Of a stretch of 41,256 nucleotides of DNA, positions 10,579 through 22,325 are shown piece by piece. The DNA comes from Antrodiella citrinella (lineage: Eukaryota > Basidiomycota > Agaricomycetes > Polyporales > Steccherinaceae). Where the stretch lies: positions 1-41,256 of the forward strand of contig SGPM01000251.1 in assembly GCA_004802725.1 (NCBI GenBank). Reading direction: 5' to 3'. The translations under genes and the position numbers were made by a program. Under the pieces are notes generated by a model, which saw only the letters and a program-made list of their open reading frames with translations, did no database searches and was not told the DNA's origin. Every line of letters starts with the position of its first letter. Position 1 is the stretch's first letter.

Positions 10579-10664
10579 GTGCAACCTATGTATCGGACAC
10601 GTCCTCAAGGTGGATAGTACAACCTCTTGAGGAAAGTTGAAACGGCATGTTCCTCAGGTTGCAC
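10579..10664. repeat. Nested inverted repeat (possible cruciform or foldback remnant)
   Basis: Outer arms GTGCAACCT (10579-10587) and AGGTTGCAC (10656-10664) are exact reverse complements. Inside lies CCTCAAG/CTTGAGG, and GAGGAA is followed by TTCCTC just inside the right arm. Total span is 86 bp. No clear target duplication is seen. Confidence 0.55.
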
Positions 10665-10726
10665 CCTCATAGATCAGAAATGACAGTAATCATAATATGA
10701 GTCGGAGTAATGCGAATGCGATCCAG

Positions 10727-10744
10727 GACGACGACGACGACGAC
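10727..10744. repeat. (GAC)6 microsatellite
   Basis: Six perfect GAC units, in a region with no supported coding sequence. Confidence 0.8.
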
Positions 10745-10880
10745 AATTACCGAGGAGCCACTGCCGGTGGAATGTGGTCGGTGCTCAAATTGTCTAGTGG
10801 TGGACGGTGGACCTCAACGCAAGATTCATCTCAGCCAGATGTCATGAGACGATACATACATGCTTCTTACAATACCGTGT

Positions 10881-12683
10881 TTAATGTGACGCGCTCTTCG
10901 CTGCCTTCGCTGCTGCGTGCTCCTGCGTCCAGTACGAGCCATGTGGCCATTCATAACGCACAATGCTCGACGTGTGCATCTCAATACTAAGCAAATAAGA
11001 ATCAGAAAATCAGAAAAGATGCAGTAGCAGGCAATGACGGACCTATATCCCTCGTCTGCCTCGTTAGGAACGTTGTAGCGGCCGTTCTTGTTGATGGAAC
11101 AAGGGTGCAGGAAATGTTCATGCAAGTGGTCTACAAATTCGAGGACGTTGCGCTCCATGGACCCAGATACAGCAATGTAATCGATCAAGCTGCGCAAAGA
11201 GTGGGTTAAATAGGCTGACCGTACACGACATATCTCCCACATACCTGAGATGAATTACGTATTCACAGAGACCGACACCACCGGCATGTGGACATACTGG
11301 AATACCAAATCTGAAACACACCTGTCAGTGAACATGACAAGCGTCTCGCAAAAGCGACTTACTTGGCGGCCATCAAGAGAACAGCAAGGACTTCGCTGAC
11401 GCCGGCGAGACGACAAGAATCGATTTGACAGACGTCAATAGCCTCGGCTTGCAGCAGCTGCTTGAAGACCATACGGTTGTGGGCGTGCTCTCCGGTGGCG
11501 ACACCAATGCCGTGGGATCTCAGTGCCTTGCGAATAGCGGCGTGGCCGAGAATGTCATCTGGCGCTGTGGGTTCTTCAATGAACCTAGCGAGCAATGTCA
11601 TCAGTACGAAGGGAAAAGGGTCAGAGTCGGAAGGCATTACCATGGTTTTATCGCTTCCAAGCTAGCAACGTATTCAATAGCCTGAGGTACGTCCCACACC
11701 TGGTTCGCATCGATCATCAAAACACTTCCAGTAGGTCCTGCGTTCTTTCCAACGAGATCGGGACCATTAGGGTCCCTCGGTTTGTGCCCAGCGGGAAGAT
11801 ATTGGGGATCATCAATGATAGACCGGATGATCGTCCCTCTCCTCAAATCCGAGTCACGATCTGCGCCGACCTTCATCTTGAAGTGGTTGAAGCCAGCCCG
11901 AAGAGCCTCCTTCGTCAAGCGCGCGACCTTCTCGTCGCTGTACCCGAGCCAGCCGGCGGAGGTGACGTAGGCAGGGTACCCAACCTCACGAACTCGCGCT
12001 TCACGCTCGGGTTTCGATGCCGCCTTCTTCTTGAGCATAGTGAGGGCTTCCTCCTTGGTGATCGCGTCAGAGATATAGCGGAAGGCAGTCGATTTGACAA
12101 GTTCTTCCTGGAATCAGACATAAGTGACGAACAAGTAACGTGAAAAACACAATCACTCACAGGAGTCATGTCTACCACCAACTTCCAAAGTGGTTTCTTG
12201 CGCGAGCGAGCATACATATCCCATAGGGCGTTGTTTACTGCACCGATGGCAATGTGGATGACCCCCTTCTCGGGCCCAATCCTGTGTCAAGAAGTGAGAC
12301 TATAATCCATGGAAGGACTGCTATGTTGCTCACCATCTGAGTTGGGGATCTGAGCAAAGATAATCCCAAGCCTGTCCCATGTTCGCGAACAACTCCTCGG
12401 TATCCTTTCCTAAGAGACGGTTCGCAACCTCCTTGATTGCGGAGCAAACGATGTCATTTCCTCGACCAATCGTGAAGGTCATGCCATGGCCGACAAGATC
12501 AGAAGATGTGGTGAGTGTAACATACGCCGACGAGTAATCACAGTCGGTATTCATGGCATCGGTGCCGTCGCCAGTGAGGGAAGTCGGGAATCGCACATCT
12601 GTAGCGGCAGTCAGACCTAATGAAGCGATCGTGCAAAGACAAAGCTCACCGTGAGTCTCGAAGCCGGTGATTGTTGGGGACAT
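10881..12683 (-). CDS. L-fuconate dehydratase / ENOSF1-type enolase-superfamily enzyme
   Basis: The spliced protein, about 475 residues, tracks human ENOSF1 and bacterial L-fuconate dehydratases over its full length. The start ATG at 12683 gives [11 protein letters not shown], and a 5' intron (about 12651-12603) joins to [12 protein letters not shown]. Conserved blocks follow: [25 protein letters not shown], then FKMKVGAD (the K-x-K base), [11 protein letters not shown] (metal ligand Asp), [15 protein letters not shown] (metal Glu), ATGEHAHNR (metal Glu), CQIDSCR and [10 protein letters not shown] (catalytic His). The last intron (near 11030-10985) precedes IEMHTSS and the stop at 10883-10881. 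About seven introns of roughly 50 nt. The family dehydrates L-fuconate to 2-keto-3-deoxy-L-fuconate in L-fucose breakdown. All key residues appear present, so an active cytosolic enzyme is likely. Substrate specificity in fungi is inferred. Confidence 0.93.
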
Positions 12684-13249
12684 GTTGGGGGCGTTGGGTC
12701 GTTGGATTATGATCCATGGTGATGGCCTCTTTTATAAGAGCGAGGCCAACGTCCCGAGACCACCAACGCCTTCCACAGCGGTCCGTCGGCAATCCGGTCC
12801 GGGGTGGCGGATCTCATCGCCCCGCTGGCCTGGATCCCACGCGAGACGGAAGTCATGCTCGATAGCCAGGATGTTGATCAATTGGTCGTTAGGAACAACG
12901 TTGACACAGCGGAAGATGATTCTAAAAGTAAATCCCATTCATCTTAACATGCACAGAAGATAGAGTAATGAGCGGATCGGCGTAATCGCACACGAGGAAG
13001 AATAACAGGGTACAATGGCTTCAGTTTCGATGGAGTGCATGCATAACGCACTGCGCGCGGAGGGGAGGCGGCAAGAGAAATCAATCTGAAAGGAAGGCAA
13101 CCAGGAGGGTATTATAAAGGAGTGTATTGTTCTCGAGCAGGGATGCAAGAAAGAAAGAAAATGAGAAGAGAGCAAAAAATGTGAAGAGGAATAACCGAAG
13201 ACAAACAACGACCAAGAGTGAAGGGCGGCCTCCATCTATCCACCCAAAA
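12684..13249. other. Intergenic stretch, 566 bp
   Basis: Between the 3' end of the Num1-like gene and the start of the fuconate dehydratase gene. Apart from the TATA box near 12733 there is no clear feature. An open minus-strand frame at 12732-12938 has no domain and overlaps the promoter. Confidence 0.5.
12730..12738 (-). promoter_or_regulatory. TATA box of the fuconate dehydratase gene
   Basis: The minus strand reads CTCTTATAAAAGAGGCC, a TATAAAA core about 50 bases before the ATG at 12683. Position and sequence fit a TATA element with a very short 5' UTR. Confidence 0.6.
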
Positions 13250-16200
13250 TCAACGATCCTGCGCTAATGCAGACTTGGCAGATCGTCGTGACCCAAACCT
13301 AGAGAAGAACCCAGCGCCGCCGTCGTGAGAGCTTGCGCTCCCAGCGCGTGAGCGGAATGACCATGCAGGAGACACTGGACGTTGGATGTCGCGAGGGTTC
13401 GGATCCAGGTGTTGATCCCTCGTGCGCGATGGTTCCCGCTGACTGCCATGGTTATGATGGTGATGGTGGTGATGCTCTATCCGTCCAGAACGACCGACAG
13501 TGTGTCGACCATCACAGCACGCCCGAACGTTCTCCAGCCCCTCATAGCCGTCGTCGGAAAGGACCTCGTCATGCAACTCGAAATCAAGTTCGCCGTCGTC
13601 TTGCCCGGGGATGTGCTCGAACGATTTCGTAGGACTATGTGGCTCATGTCCTGCCCACCGAAGATACTCGGCTGCAGGAGTACCAGAACGTTTACCCATG
13701 GACGCTGTATGGCTCAACGAGATCTGCGAATGACTGCGTTGGCCCCGGGGGGTGATATTCCATGAGTCCGTGCTAAGGCCTGTCCTCGTGGTACGAGTGC
13801 TTCGCTGGCTCTGAGGGCTTGCAATGATGTTCTGCTGTTGAGGCGTATTGCTATCCATCTCCGGTAAGCGGCCCTCAGCGGACACAGGGCTTTGCGGTGT
13901 GATACCGTTCGCAGGCGAGGTGACGGGAGGATTCGGGCGGGATAGAAGGTATTGCAGGGCCTGAAAATACTATCAGGAGAAATGCTTGTCAAAACTTAGA
14001 CCGGGACTTACACTCAACCAGATGTCATGTCGCTCCTTCGTCGGTGCAGTGAACTTCATCTCACGCTGGGGGGTCGAGACTACGACGCTGTACTGGTGGA
14101 TACCCGGAGGCATCGGGTTGGGATCCAGGACCGCACGAACATCTTCTATGTAAGCTGAAGAAAGACGTGAACTCGTGCGCCAAGGAGGAATGAATGATAG
14201 CGACGTACCACTCTTGGCGCTGGACTCCGACACTCCAGTTGAACCTGGATCAGCGGAACTCCAATACAATGTACGGGTATACGGATGGACCCAGAAGAAC
14301 CGTTTATGTCTCCGTTCACCATGACCCTTTCCAATGGCACGACGAGTATACTTGTACAGGAACTCGCCGATCATGGTCTGCGTGATAGCATGAATAACGT
14401 TGGGGTCCGTGGAGCCTGGTCCTGAGCGATCAATGAGCTCTGTCCGCTCTGGCGTTACAGGAACCGGTGGTGATTGAGGCTCCTCATAGTGGTTCTCGGA
14501 CGAGATAGACGACCGCTGCGACCCAAGACTATGCCCGTTCGAGTTGAACGATGTCGTGGACATCTCACGGTGTTCCCTCTCACGCAAGTTGAACGATTGC
14601 GCGGACGGGCTTGACTGCGCCGCCCGGGTCGCCGCGTTGGCCGCAGAACGGAAACTGCTGGTAGATGGCGGTTGACGGAGACCTTGCTGAGAAGGAGGCA
14701 TACTCGAACCATGGCTCCGGAGACCAAATGGTCGAACGCCTGGAACGGAGAGTACAGATCCAAATGTAGGTGTCGTAGCTCGTTGTATCAACTCCGGCGG
14801 TGGTGGTGACGAAGGACGAGGCGGGGGTATGTCATGCGAAGTAGTGGGTAATCTTCTCTCAGGTATAAAGTTGGGTGGGGGCATACTATTCGGCGGCGGC
14901 GGCTGACGAGGAGGAGGCGGCAGAACCATCATCGGTGGTCTGGACTTGTCGACGACTGCAGCGCCACCGGAAGGCGTACGCGAACGTGTCATGACATCTT
15001 CCATGGCACTAGAAAGCGTAGACTCGATGGACTGTCTTCGGTCAGACGTTGAAGTCCGTGACCGGGACAGGAAAGTAGGCATAGAATCCCGGTGAGAGGA
15101 TGGGGAAGGAGCAGCGACAATAGGCAACTGAGTCGTTGTGGGACCAGCAGAAGGAGGTGGAGAGATGAATTGGAATTGCTGGGATGGGGGACCCATTCGA
15201 TAAGGAAGACCTGTCGTAGGGCTTGCCGGTGTCGATGATGGTGATGAGATCAATGGCGCAGGAAGCAGAGTCGGCGGCGAACTGGGAGCGGATGGCAAAG
15301 CAGACACAAGAGCGATTGGAGACGAGAGCACAGAGGCAACTGGTGTCGGCACAGACCACTGCTCTGTTTGAATAGACATCTCTCTGACCTGTGGCCTAGG
15401 CGGCAATTCGGCCGGAACCGTCCTGATGATCTCCTTCACTTTCACGATCTCTACAATCCGGGGTTCCTGTACTTCTTCGGCAGATACACCGATCGACTCG
15501 TATGTCCGAGTAGCAGTATCAGCGCTAGATGTAGTCGCAAGAGGAAGTGAGACTGCTGAAACCGCAGGCATGCTTGAGATGTGAGACGCCTTGATACTCT
15601 CCTCGTCACTGTCAGAGAAGTCATTGTCGGACACAGTCATGATCGAATGGAAGTCATCGTCAAGCGACTCAGTAGGCGTCGTGAGTAAGATGCTTGCCCT
15701 AGCGTCCTGATAATCGTCCGTCTCCGTCTCCATGTACATCTCGGTGTCCGCAGCAGAACCAGTCTCCGTCTGGGTGTCATCATCCTCGAACTCATCGTAT
15801 GGCATCGAGAGGTGTGGTGGTCGAGGAGTGATGGTAGTGTCTGCACTTGATTCGGCCGCGAAGGCGTCCATGAAAGCATCCGCGGAGAACGGGGTGGTGA
15901 CTGGGATGGACTCAGTCTGCACTTCAGTCTGTATTGATCTCGATGGTGCGACAACAATCTCCGGAATGGCCTGTATACTGACATCTACGGAGGGATGAGC
16001 CATTGTCTGCACTTCGACATGCGAGACAGTTGGTGAGGGCGGTGACGGTGCTTGAGGTATCGGAATGGGCACAGGAGCTGTCGCGATGGGAGCCTCGGGA
16101 AGCGGTTCTGTCTCCATGGAGGTAGAAACGAAAATTGGAGAAGGAGCGACATAATCATGCTGGGAGGAGAAATCAGAATGCACTAGCACAGGAGCAGCGT

Positions 16201-18475
16201 CGGTTTGAAGGGACACTTCAGTGGTGTGGATAGTTGCCACTGGCTCGGGTTCAGCTTGAATACCAAACTCTACCAAGACGGGTGGCGCTGGTGGACGAGA
16301 GGGTGGTGGAATGACTGGTACTGGTGTAGCCTCCAGGACGACAGTGGGAGCCTCAATAATGGGCTCGGTCTGGCAGCTCACTTCGGCCGTCTCTACCTCT
16401 GGTAGTTCCAAGGTATCCTCCATGGTTGAACCAAAGCCAAACTCAGCGGACAGGGCTTCCGGCTCGCCAGCGAAGGATGGTGGTCGAGCTTGTTGATAAG
16501 CAGCGCCACCGCGAGGACGACGTACAGCAGCTCCTCTTCCACGGGCAGGTCGCCCCAGAAGTGAGCGACGAAGCGGGCTTCGGACGATGGAGCTTGAAGA
16601 GCCGGAGCGGCGAAGGATGTTGGCAAACTCAGGATCCATACCCTCTACGCTAGTCACGCTTGCAACGCTGGTCCTATTGGACGCAAGATGAGGTGAAGGG
16701 GAAGCTTCCATCTCCTGCTCGTCCCGCTCGTCTTCTTGTAGGTCACGATCCTGCCCAAGAGAATTGTCTTCATCGTGGAAGGCTTGCGGGATAGGTGGTA
16801 CAGGTGGGAGAGAATTACGTCGTGATTCGTTGTCGTCAGCAAAATCAGACGAAGGACTGTCGGCTGCTGCGCCAAACTGTTGTATGAGTGACGACACACG
16901 TCCACCTCTTCCACGGCCGCGACCTCTACCTGCACGATAGGGCGTAACACGAACTTTAGGCTTAGCCTCGGCAGTATCCTCATCCTCGTAGACTTCGCCA
17001 TCTTCCGCATCGCCATAACCTGGAGACAGATCCAATTTACGCTTATAGTCCATGCGAAGCTCCTTTTCGCGCTGCAGTGTGCCCTTGAGCGTATTAATCT
17101 GCCTTTGGGCATGCGCGAGCCTTTGTTGGAGAGCTTCGATTTCGTTGGTAGGGTGATTGGGTGCAAGGAATGGCCTGGAAGGGGAAGCGTCGGGCGAAGA
17201 ATCGGCGAAGTCACCGTCGGCCGGGAAGAGCGCGCCATTATCACGTTTCTTGTTGGTCGAGGCGGCGATGCTGAAGACATCGTCCTCGTCTGCTTCGTGT
17301 GGTGTGAGCATCTCGGCAGCGCTGACTCCGTTCGGCGTGAGGGGAGAACCGAAGCGAGGGAGCCTCTTGCTGGCTTTCGCAACCTCGAGCTTCATGGAAT
17401 CCAATGTCTGCTGGAGGTCAGACTTGTCGCGCTGGAGACTAGCTGCGTGCTTCCGAGCTTGTGCGATGTCGGTGTCATGTTTGGCCTTGAGCTCTTCAAA
17501 CGCCGTCTGATGCCGCTCCGCGTCGTTCTTGTGCTGATCCACGGACTCGCGCGTGACAGAAAGCAACCGAGTGAGACGTTTCTGCTCTCCCTCGAGTCTC
17601 TGCGAGCTAGCTTGGGACTCTGTGAGTTGAGTACGGAGTTCTTGCAACGTGACTTCGAGGTTCCAGTTCTCTTCCTTGTACTTGTCTGCCGACTGCTCTT
17701 GAGACCGAAGTGCTTCACGCAGGCTCTCCACCGTCTTCTCCAAGTCATCCTTCTCCTCTTTCATGTCCTGAATAGCCTTGTCGCGTTCACCAAGCAAGCT
17801 CTGAAGCCGTCGTACTTCCGTCAAAAGTCCACTGCCAATCTCGAACGCGAACTCTATAGCCATTGCGGTATTTAGACCACGAGACACGATACAGCAGAAC
17901 GATTCGAGAACATACCAACATCGTCAGCGCGGTGTGCAGCATTCTTGGCTCGCCGTGACGATTGTGCTGCTGTAGTGCCGGAGGTCGCTGCTTTTTGGCG
18001 TTCAACGGAGCGATCGAGGTCTCCATGCGAGAGTTCCAATGCTCGGGACGGCGGTGATGCTTGCGTTCCATTCGTGGAGGGCTGCGCAAGACTTAAAGCA
18101 GATCCGGGCGATGAAAAACATGGTTTATCATACCTTGGTGATAAACGTGTGTGACAGCGATTCATTCTCCACGTCCCAATGCTTGATGGTTTCTGCAAGG
18201 TCGCGGTACTTATCGCGGATGCCAGCGTCCACGGCCAAGTCGTCGTCCGCGTCCAAATCGAGTTCTTGCAGCTGCCTGATACGTTCCTCCAATTCCATGC
18301 GCTGCGCAAGCAGCTGCTGCCCGAGCGTGCCTGCCTGCTGCAACTGCTTTTCCTTGCCATCGAGAAGAGTTTGAAGGTAGAAACGCATGTCGCCGTTGGG
18401 AGAAAGGATGTTGGTGGGTGACCCAGCCATGGCGGCGGCGGCGAGGTTGTCGTCGCCGTCAGAGAATGTGGCCAT
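13250..18475 (-). CDS. Num1/ApsA-like cortical anchor with Mcp5-type PH domain
   Basis: Num1/ApsA/Mcp5 proteins sit at the cell cortex and anchor dynein, moving nuclei, and mitochondria. The start ATG at 18475 gives MATFSDGDDN. Introns near 18128-18085 and 17915-17862 join FITK-PSTNG and ADDV-EFAFEIGSG. Residues about 30-110 and 170-330 are coiled coil (RRLQSLLGERDKAIQDMKEE and following). A long disordered, Pro/Ser-rich centre carries repeated QT motifs (DNA 15357-16384). Near residue 1330 the PH domain begins (ITQTMIGEFLYKYTRR; RHKRFFWVHPYTRTLYW; YSVVVSTPQREMKFTAPTKERHDIW). A 54-nt intron (14208-14155) interrupts it and another (near 14012-13964) joins WLS to ALQYLLSRP. The tail is Ser/Arg-rich with a His run (near 13465) and stops at 13252-13250. 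Total is about 1690 residues, typical of this family. The Num1-type match rests on the PH domain plus coiled-coil layout. Confidence 0.9.
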
Positions 18476-19158
18476 TGTCGTCGCCGTTGGCGAGAGGTTC
18501 AAGGCTGAAGCAGGGCGGGCAACGCGTGACGCTCAACGTGCCAATTCCAACAGCACGTGATACAGGCGCTTTTGGCTCGGCGGTCAAAGCACGACGAATG
18601 GACGTGTCTCACTACTTCACTGTTTGTCGACAAAACATTTCCTGCGCAAGTACGGTACATTACAGCTACAATGATCATGAGGGTATCTAAGCCAATAGGG
18701 AGAATAAGAAGAACAAAAGAAGGGAGCACCAAGTAACGGGAAGGCATTCCCTTTTCCCCGCACGCAACGGAGGACCCGAGCTATGAGAAAGAGACAAGGG
18801 GGGATTCTAACACAAGCTAGTGATATAGCATATAGGGTGGTAGATGTTCTGAGGGCAGCTTTGAACTGATGGTGGTGTAGAAGCGGATAACGGGGGAGTG
18901 AGACACAGACGCAAGGGTGGACGCGACAGTGCGCACATAAATAGGGTGAGGAGAACGAAAGTCGAATGGAATACTCAATACACAGGGTTTCCGGGCGTCC
19001 AAATTGCAATCGGGACGGTGTCATGCGGAAGAGATACGGTTGGTGATACAGTTGTGACTGGGATTGGGGAGACGTTCATACAAGACATATTATCGAGCCT
19101 TTTATAGCGTGATAGGGTCATTTGCGAAATCGTGTGGTCATCATGGTGAGGCGTGAAG
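18476..19158. other. Intergenic stretch, 683 bp
   Basis: Between the start of the Num1-like gene and the 3' end of the phosphodiesterase gene. It should hold the Num1 promoter and the phosphodiesterase 3' UTR. I see no gene, RNA or repeat. Confidence 0.5.
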
Positions 19159-21984
19159 CTAGAGTACGCGGTGGTACACGGGTGTCATCCCAAACGTATG
19201 TCCAGATGGTGGTGGATCCGGCGGTTCGGTGGAGGATGTAGACTCCGGAGTCAAAGGGCTGACGGTCGACGAAGCAGTAGTGCCAGATTCCGGAGTGAGA
19301 GGGCTTAGAGCTTCTGCGGATCCAAAGCGTGCTGCGGTCAGAGAAGTGGAGGGGTCCCTTGCCTGCATAGAAGTGTCAAACCCAGGATTCGTGAATACCA
19401 CCGGTGGTAGTGACGGTGACGGTGGGGTAGCGGCAAGGGTTGGTGAAGCAGGGGTTGTGACGAAAGTCTTATATTCCGTGGGAGGGGGATTCCACGAACT
19501 GCGATTGAAGCTCCGTGCAGAGGGCTTCTTCCTGACACTAGCTTTGTACGCAGCCCGTATGGCAGCTGTTGCATTGGCGCTGATGCTAGCAGAGGTGGTA
19601 TTCGTCGCGACAGAATTGTCTGACGCCATGCTCGGGGCGCGATGGTGGTGACGGTGTTGAGTCTCAGAAGGCGATAGAAGGTAGGACGGTGAAGAGACAG
19701 AGGGAACACGTCGCTTATGCACATGTGAACCGGAGCGTGAATGCGAGTGCTTATGAGGCGCGGTAGAGGTTGTGATCTCCAATTTCGGTGGACCAACGCG
19801 GTCAATATGCAATGCAGGAGAGCCGGGAGAGCTTTCGCAGGTCTCGTATTCACTGGAGCCCGATAATGACGCCACATCGTCTTCGTCGAGCGATATGGCA
19901 GTGTCTACCGTATCCGGTATTTCATCGATGTTTTGGCTGGTACGCAATGTTTGAATGCGAAAGGCGGATGATGCTGCTGATGCCTCTTCATCAGTGTCAG
20001 AGAAGGACGAAGAAGCTGCACTGGGCGAGACGAAAGACTTGGGTAGCGTAGGAGCGAAAGCCGTCAGAAATTCTTCTGGAGATACAGCTCGAGACGATAT
20101 GAACTTGAGCGGCTTGTTTGGTGTCGGCAGGAGCGACTCTTCTGCGGTGCTGCTACTCTGGGGAGAAGCGTCTTGAGGTGAGACTGAGAATCTCTCTAGA
20201 CGCTCCTTCCACATTGTCAAATTGTCGTGACATTGTTCTGAGAACTTCTCGAGCTCTACAGTCGCGTCAGGACAGTATGTGCAAGTTAAAGACAAAAAAC
20301 ATACGAGGAATACCGCGCCCAATAAGATTGAACAATGGTCCAGCAAATCGCTCTATGAAGAAGACTTGCCCCTTCGCCTCCCCTAGAGCATCTACCGATG
20401 GGTACACGCTGGGAGGGAGATCGAGGTGCTTTTCTAAAACGACTTGTGATGACCATTCTGATGACAGAGCAGCAGCCCAGTGTTGCGATACCGTGTAAGG
20501 GCGTGCCTGTAGAAGGGTCAGATTATCATACGAGAAATGACGTTCTTTGCTACTGACCGGGTTACTGATGTCTGCGCACTTGATCAATGCCTGACAAGCC
20601 AACACTTTCGCTTTGAAGGGGTCGGTCAGAAAGTCTCCATGATCTATCATCTCAGCAAACTCTAACATGAACCGGTCATGGACACTCAAATCCGTGACCA
20701 GAACGGTTGACAATAGCAGTTTCTTGCACCCTAGGGTACTTGAATGCCCACGGGGGTCGGCTGATCCATCCAAAAGACCTCCGAGACCAGTATGTTTCAT
20801 GACCTTGAGAATCAGAGCGTAGTGCATTTGTTCCAATACAGATTTGTCATCATACAACACCGACAATGGTGTTTGTGCGTTTTTCTACCGGAGGCGTCAG
20901 CAGACAAACACATGCAAAATGAAGTGGAAGATACGCACCATGAAACCGTTTGTAAGACCTGGGTGACCAACATCGTGTCCCACTGCCGCAATGAACAAGG
21001 CGAGGATGTCCTCTTTCGTCAACACATCCAAGATAGAAGGGGTGCGTGCGTCAGAGTCTGAGACGGCGTGGGCGATACCGTTAGACTCCTTAAGCAGAAA
21101 CCGCACATTCTGTACTATCCCAACCTCGCTCAAGAAGTGATAGAGCGCTTGGAATACATCGAGAGCGTGTTCGAAATTGTGATATGAATTCTTCTGCCGG
21201 TATATTGTTTGCAGGTTGTGCAAAAAAGCAGGCAATTGACCTGGGAGACGTCGTGAGCAATGGATAAGAGCGAGAGTGAACAGGGCTCACCTAATTCGAC
21301 CCCACCGACAGCTCCACCTGGTACGCCGTGTAGGAAGCCTTCAAACAAGAGCAAAGCGCAAGACAAGACTTCATCTGAGGATAATTTGTGCGGCTCAAAA
21401 TTCCAACAAGATAGAGACTCAATCAATCTCCGTCGGTTGCTCTCTTGCATCAAGAGATGGAATGGCTGAGGATAGCTGATGTACCGGGGACGAGAGGGGT
21501 CATCGTTTCCAGTCAAATCTTCGGGTGGAGCCGATTTGTCCCCAACACTGGACAGATTGTCGTGATGGATGTCATGAACTTGCGAGGAGAATGCAGCGAA
21601 ATGCTGAGGGGACAAAGGGTTTGGTGAAGTTGGAACAGTGGGTTGAAATGTAGACACGCTCGGAGAAGGGACACTAGCAAAAACAATTGAGTATTCTTAC
21701 GATACGGAGCACGAGGACAAACATACCTCTCGTAGCTTGGGTTGACAATTTCTTCGGTATGTGCACGCACATCTATGAGCACTTCCGCGTACCTAGTGCA
21801 GTACCCCGCATGTTAAGCCTGATGCCGTATGCAGGTGCTCACACAGCACGCACCTGGTCTCCCCCGTCTCGGTCTCTTCCCATCCTCCCCAGCCATGACC
21901 CAGCCCTTGGCTCTGATCGCTCAAAGCCAGAGCTAAACCGCCCGTGTCCACACTTTTCCCTCGTCTCCGCCTTGGAACGGACAT
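19159..21984 (-). CDS. Class I 3',5'-cyclic-nucleotide phosphodiesterase
   Basis: It hydrolyses cAMP/cGMP and so damps PKA signalling. The chosen start is the ATG at 21984 (MSVPRRRRGKSVDTGG) with a purine at -3; an in-frame ATG at 22017 is possible. The N-terminal region continues through YAEVLIDVRAHTEEIV and a Ser/Pro-rich stretch. The catalytic domain starts near 21430. An intron (about 21291-21243) restores VELGQLPAFLHNL, then NSYHNFEHALDV and FIAAVGHDVGHPGLTN, the metal-binding HN..H and HD motifs. Further introns join GFM-KNAQTPLSVLYDD, ADISNP-ARPYTVSQHW and GRGIP-QLEKFSEQ. The conserved Asp in KCADISNP is present. A C-terminal Ser/Thr/Pro tail of about 350 residues (20270-19159) is disordered and ends YHRVL before TAG. 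About 830 residues. The metal ligands look intact, so I expect an active enzyme. Whether it prefers cAMP or cGMP is not readable here. Confidence 0.92.
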
Positions 21985-22325
21985 CCTCACTAGCGGGGGG
22001 ATGGGAGACAGGAGCATCGACTCCCCGCAAGGATTGAGAGCGTAAGGACGGGGTGAGAGCAGAGTACAGAGTAGCGGTGAAAATAGATGATCAGACGCCA
22101 AATAAGCGATGAGCGCTGTGTCGGCGTCGTCGAAGTCGATGGGCTCGCCGTCGTGGACGTCAGTCGGGACTCGAAGTCACACCCTGATCACGAATGATGT
22201 GACACCTCCGAAATGGATGTCACGGATGTCACAAACATCCTCTGCAGACATTGTTATAACCCTCTCTCCCGTGGATTACTCTCAAATCACTTTCAATCCT
22301 CACACGACATCCTCAATTCTCCAGC
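21985..22325. promoter_or_regulatory. Divergent promoter shared by phosphodiesterase and SmD1 genes
   Basis: The two genes start 341 bp apart on opposite strands. The interval contains GGATGTCAC twice in tandem (22215-22223, 22224-22232), an inverted GTGACA at 22199-22204, and an ACGTCA half-CRE-like site near 22157. No clear TATA box. Confidence 0.45.

Larger units (their letters stand above)
9946..10880. other. Intergenic stretch, 935 bp
   Basis: Upstream of the zinc-finger gene and downstream of the fuconate dehydratase gene. Open frames here are short and carry no domain. It holds a nested inverted repeat at 10579-10664 and a (GAC)6 microsatellite at 10727-10744. I see no RNA gene. Confidence 0.6.

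Noticed and set aside
12732..12938. Minus-strand open frame upstream of the fuconate dehydratase gene
   Set aside because: It overlaps the TATA box and has no family match that I recognise; more likely promoter and 5' UTR.
13450..13490. His-rich run (GTG/ATG repeats) in the Num1-like tail
   Set aside because: A simple-sequence expansion in a disordered region; not a separate feature.
17105..17875. 256-codon plus-strand frame opposite the Num1-like coiled coil
   Set aside because: A shadow of the minus-strand coding sequence; no domain, and the minus strand is clearly the real gene.
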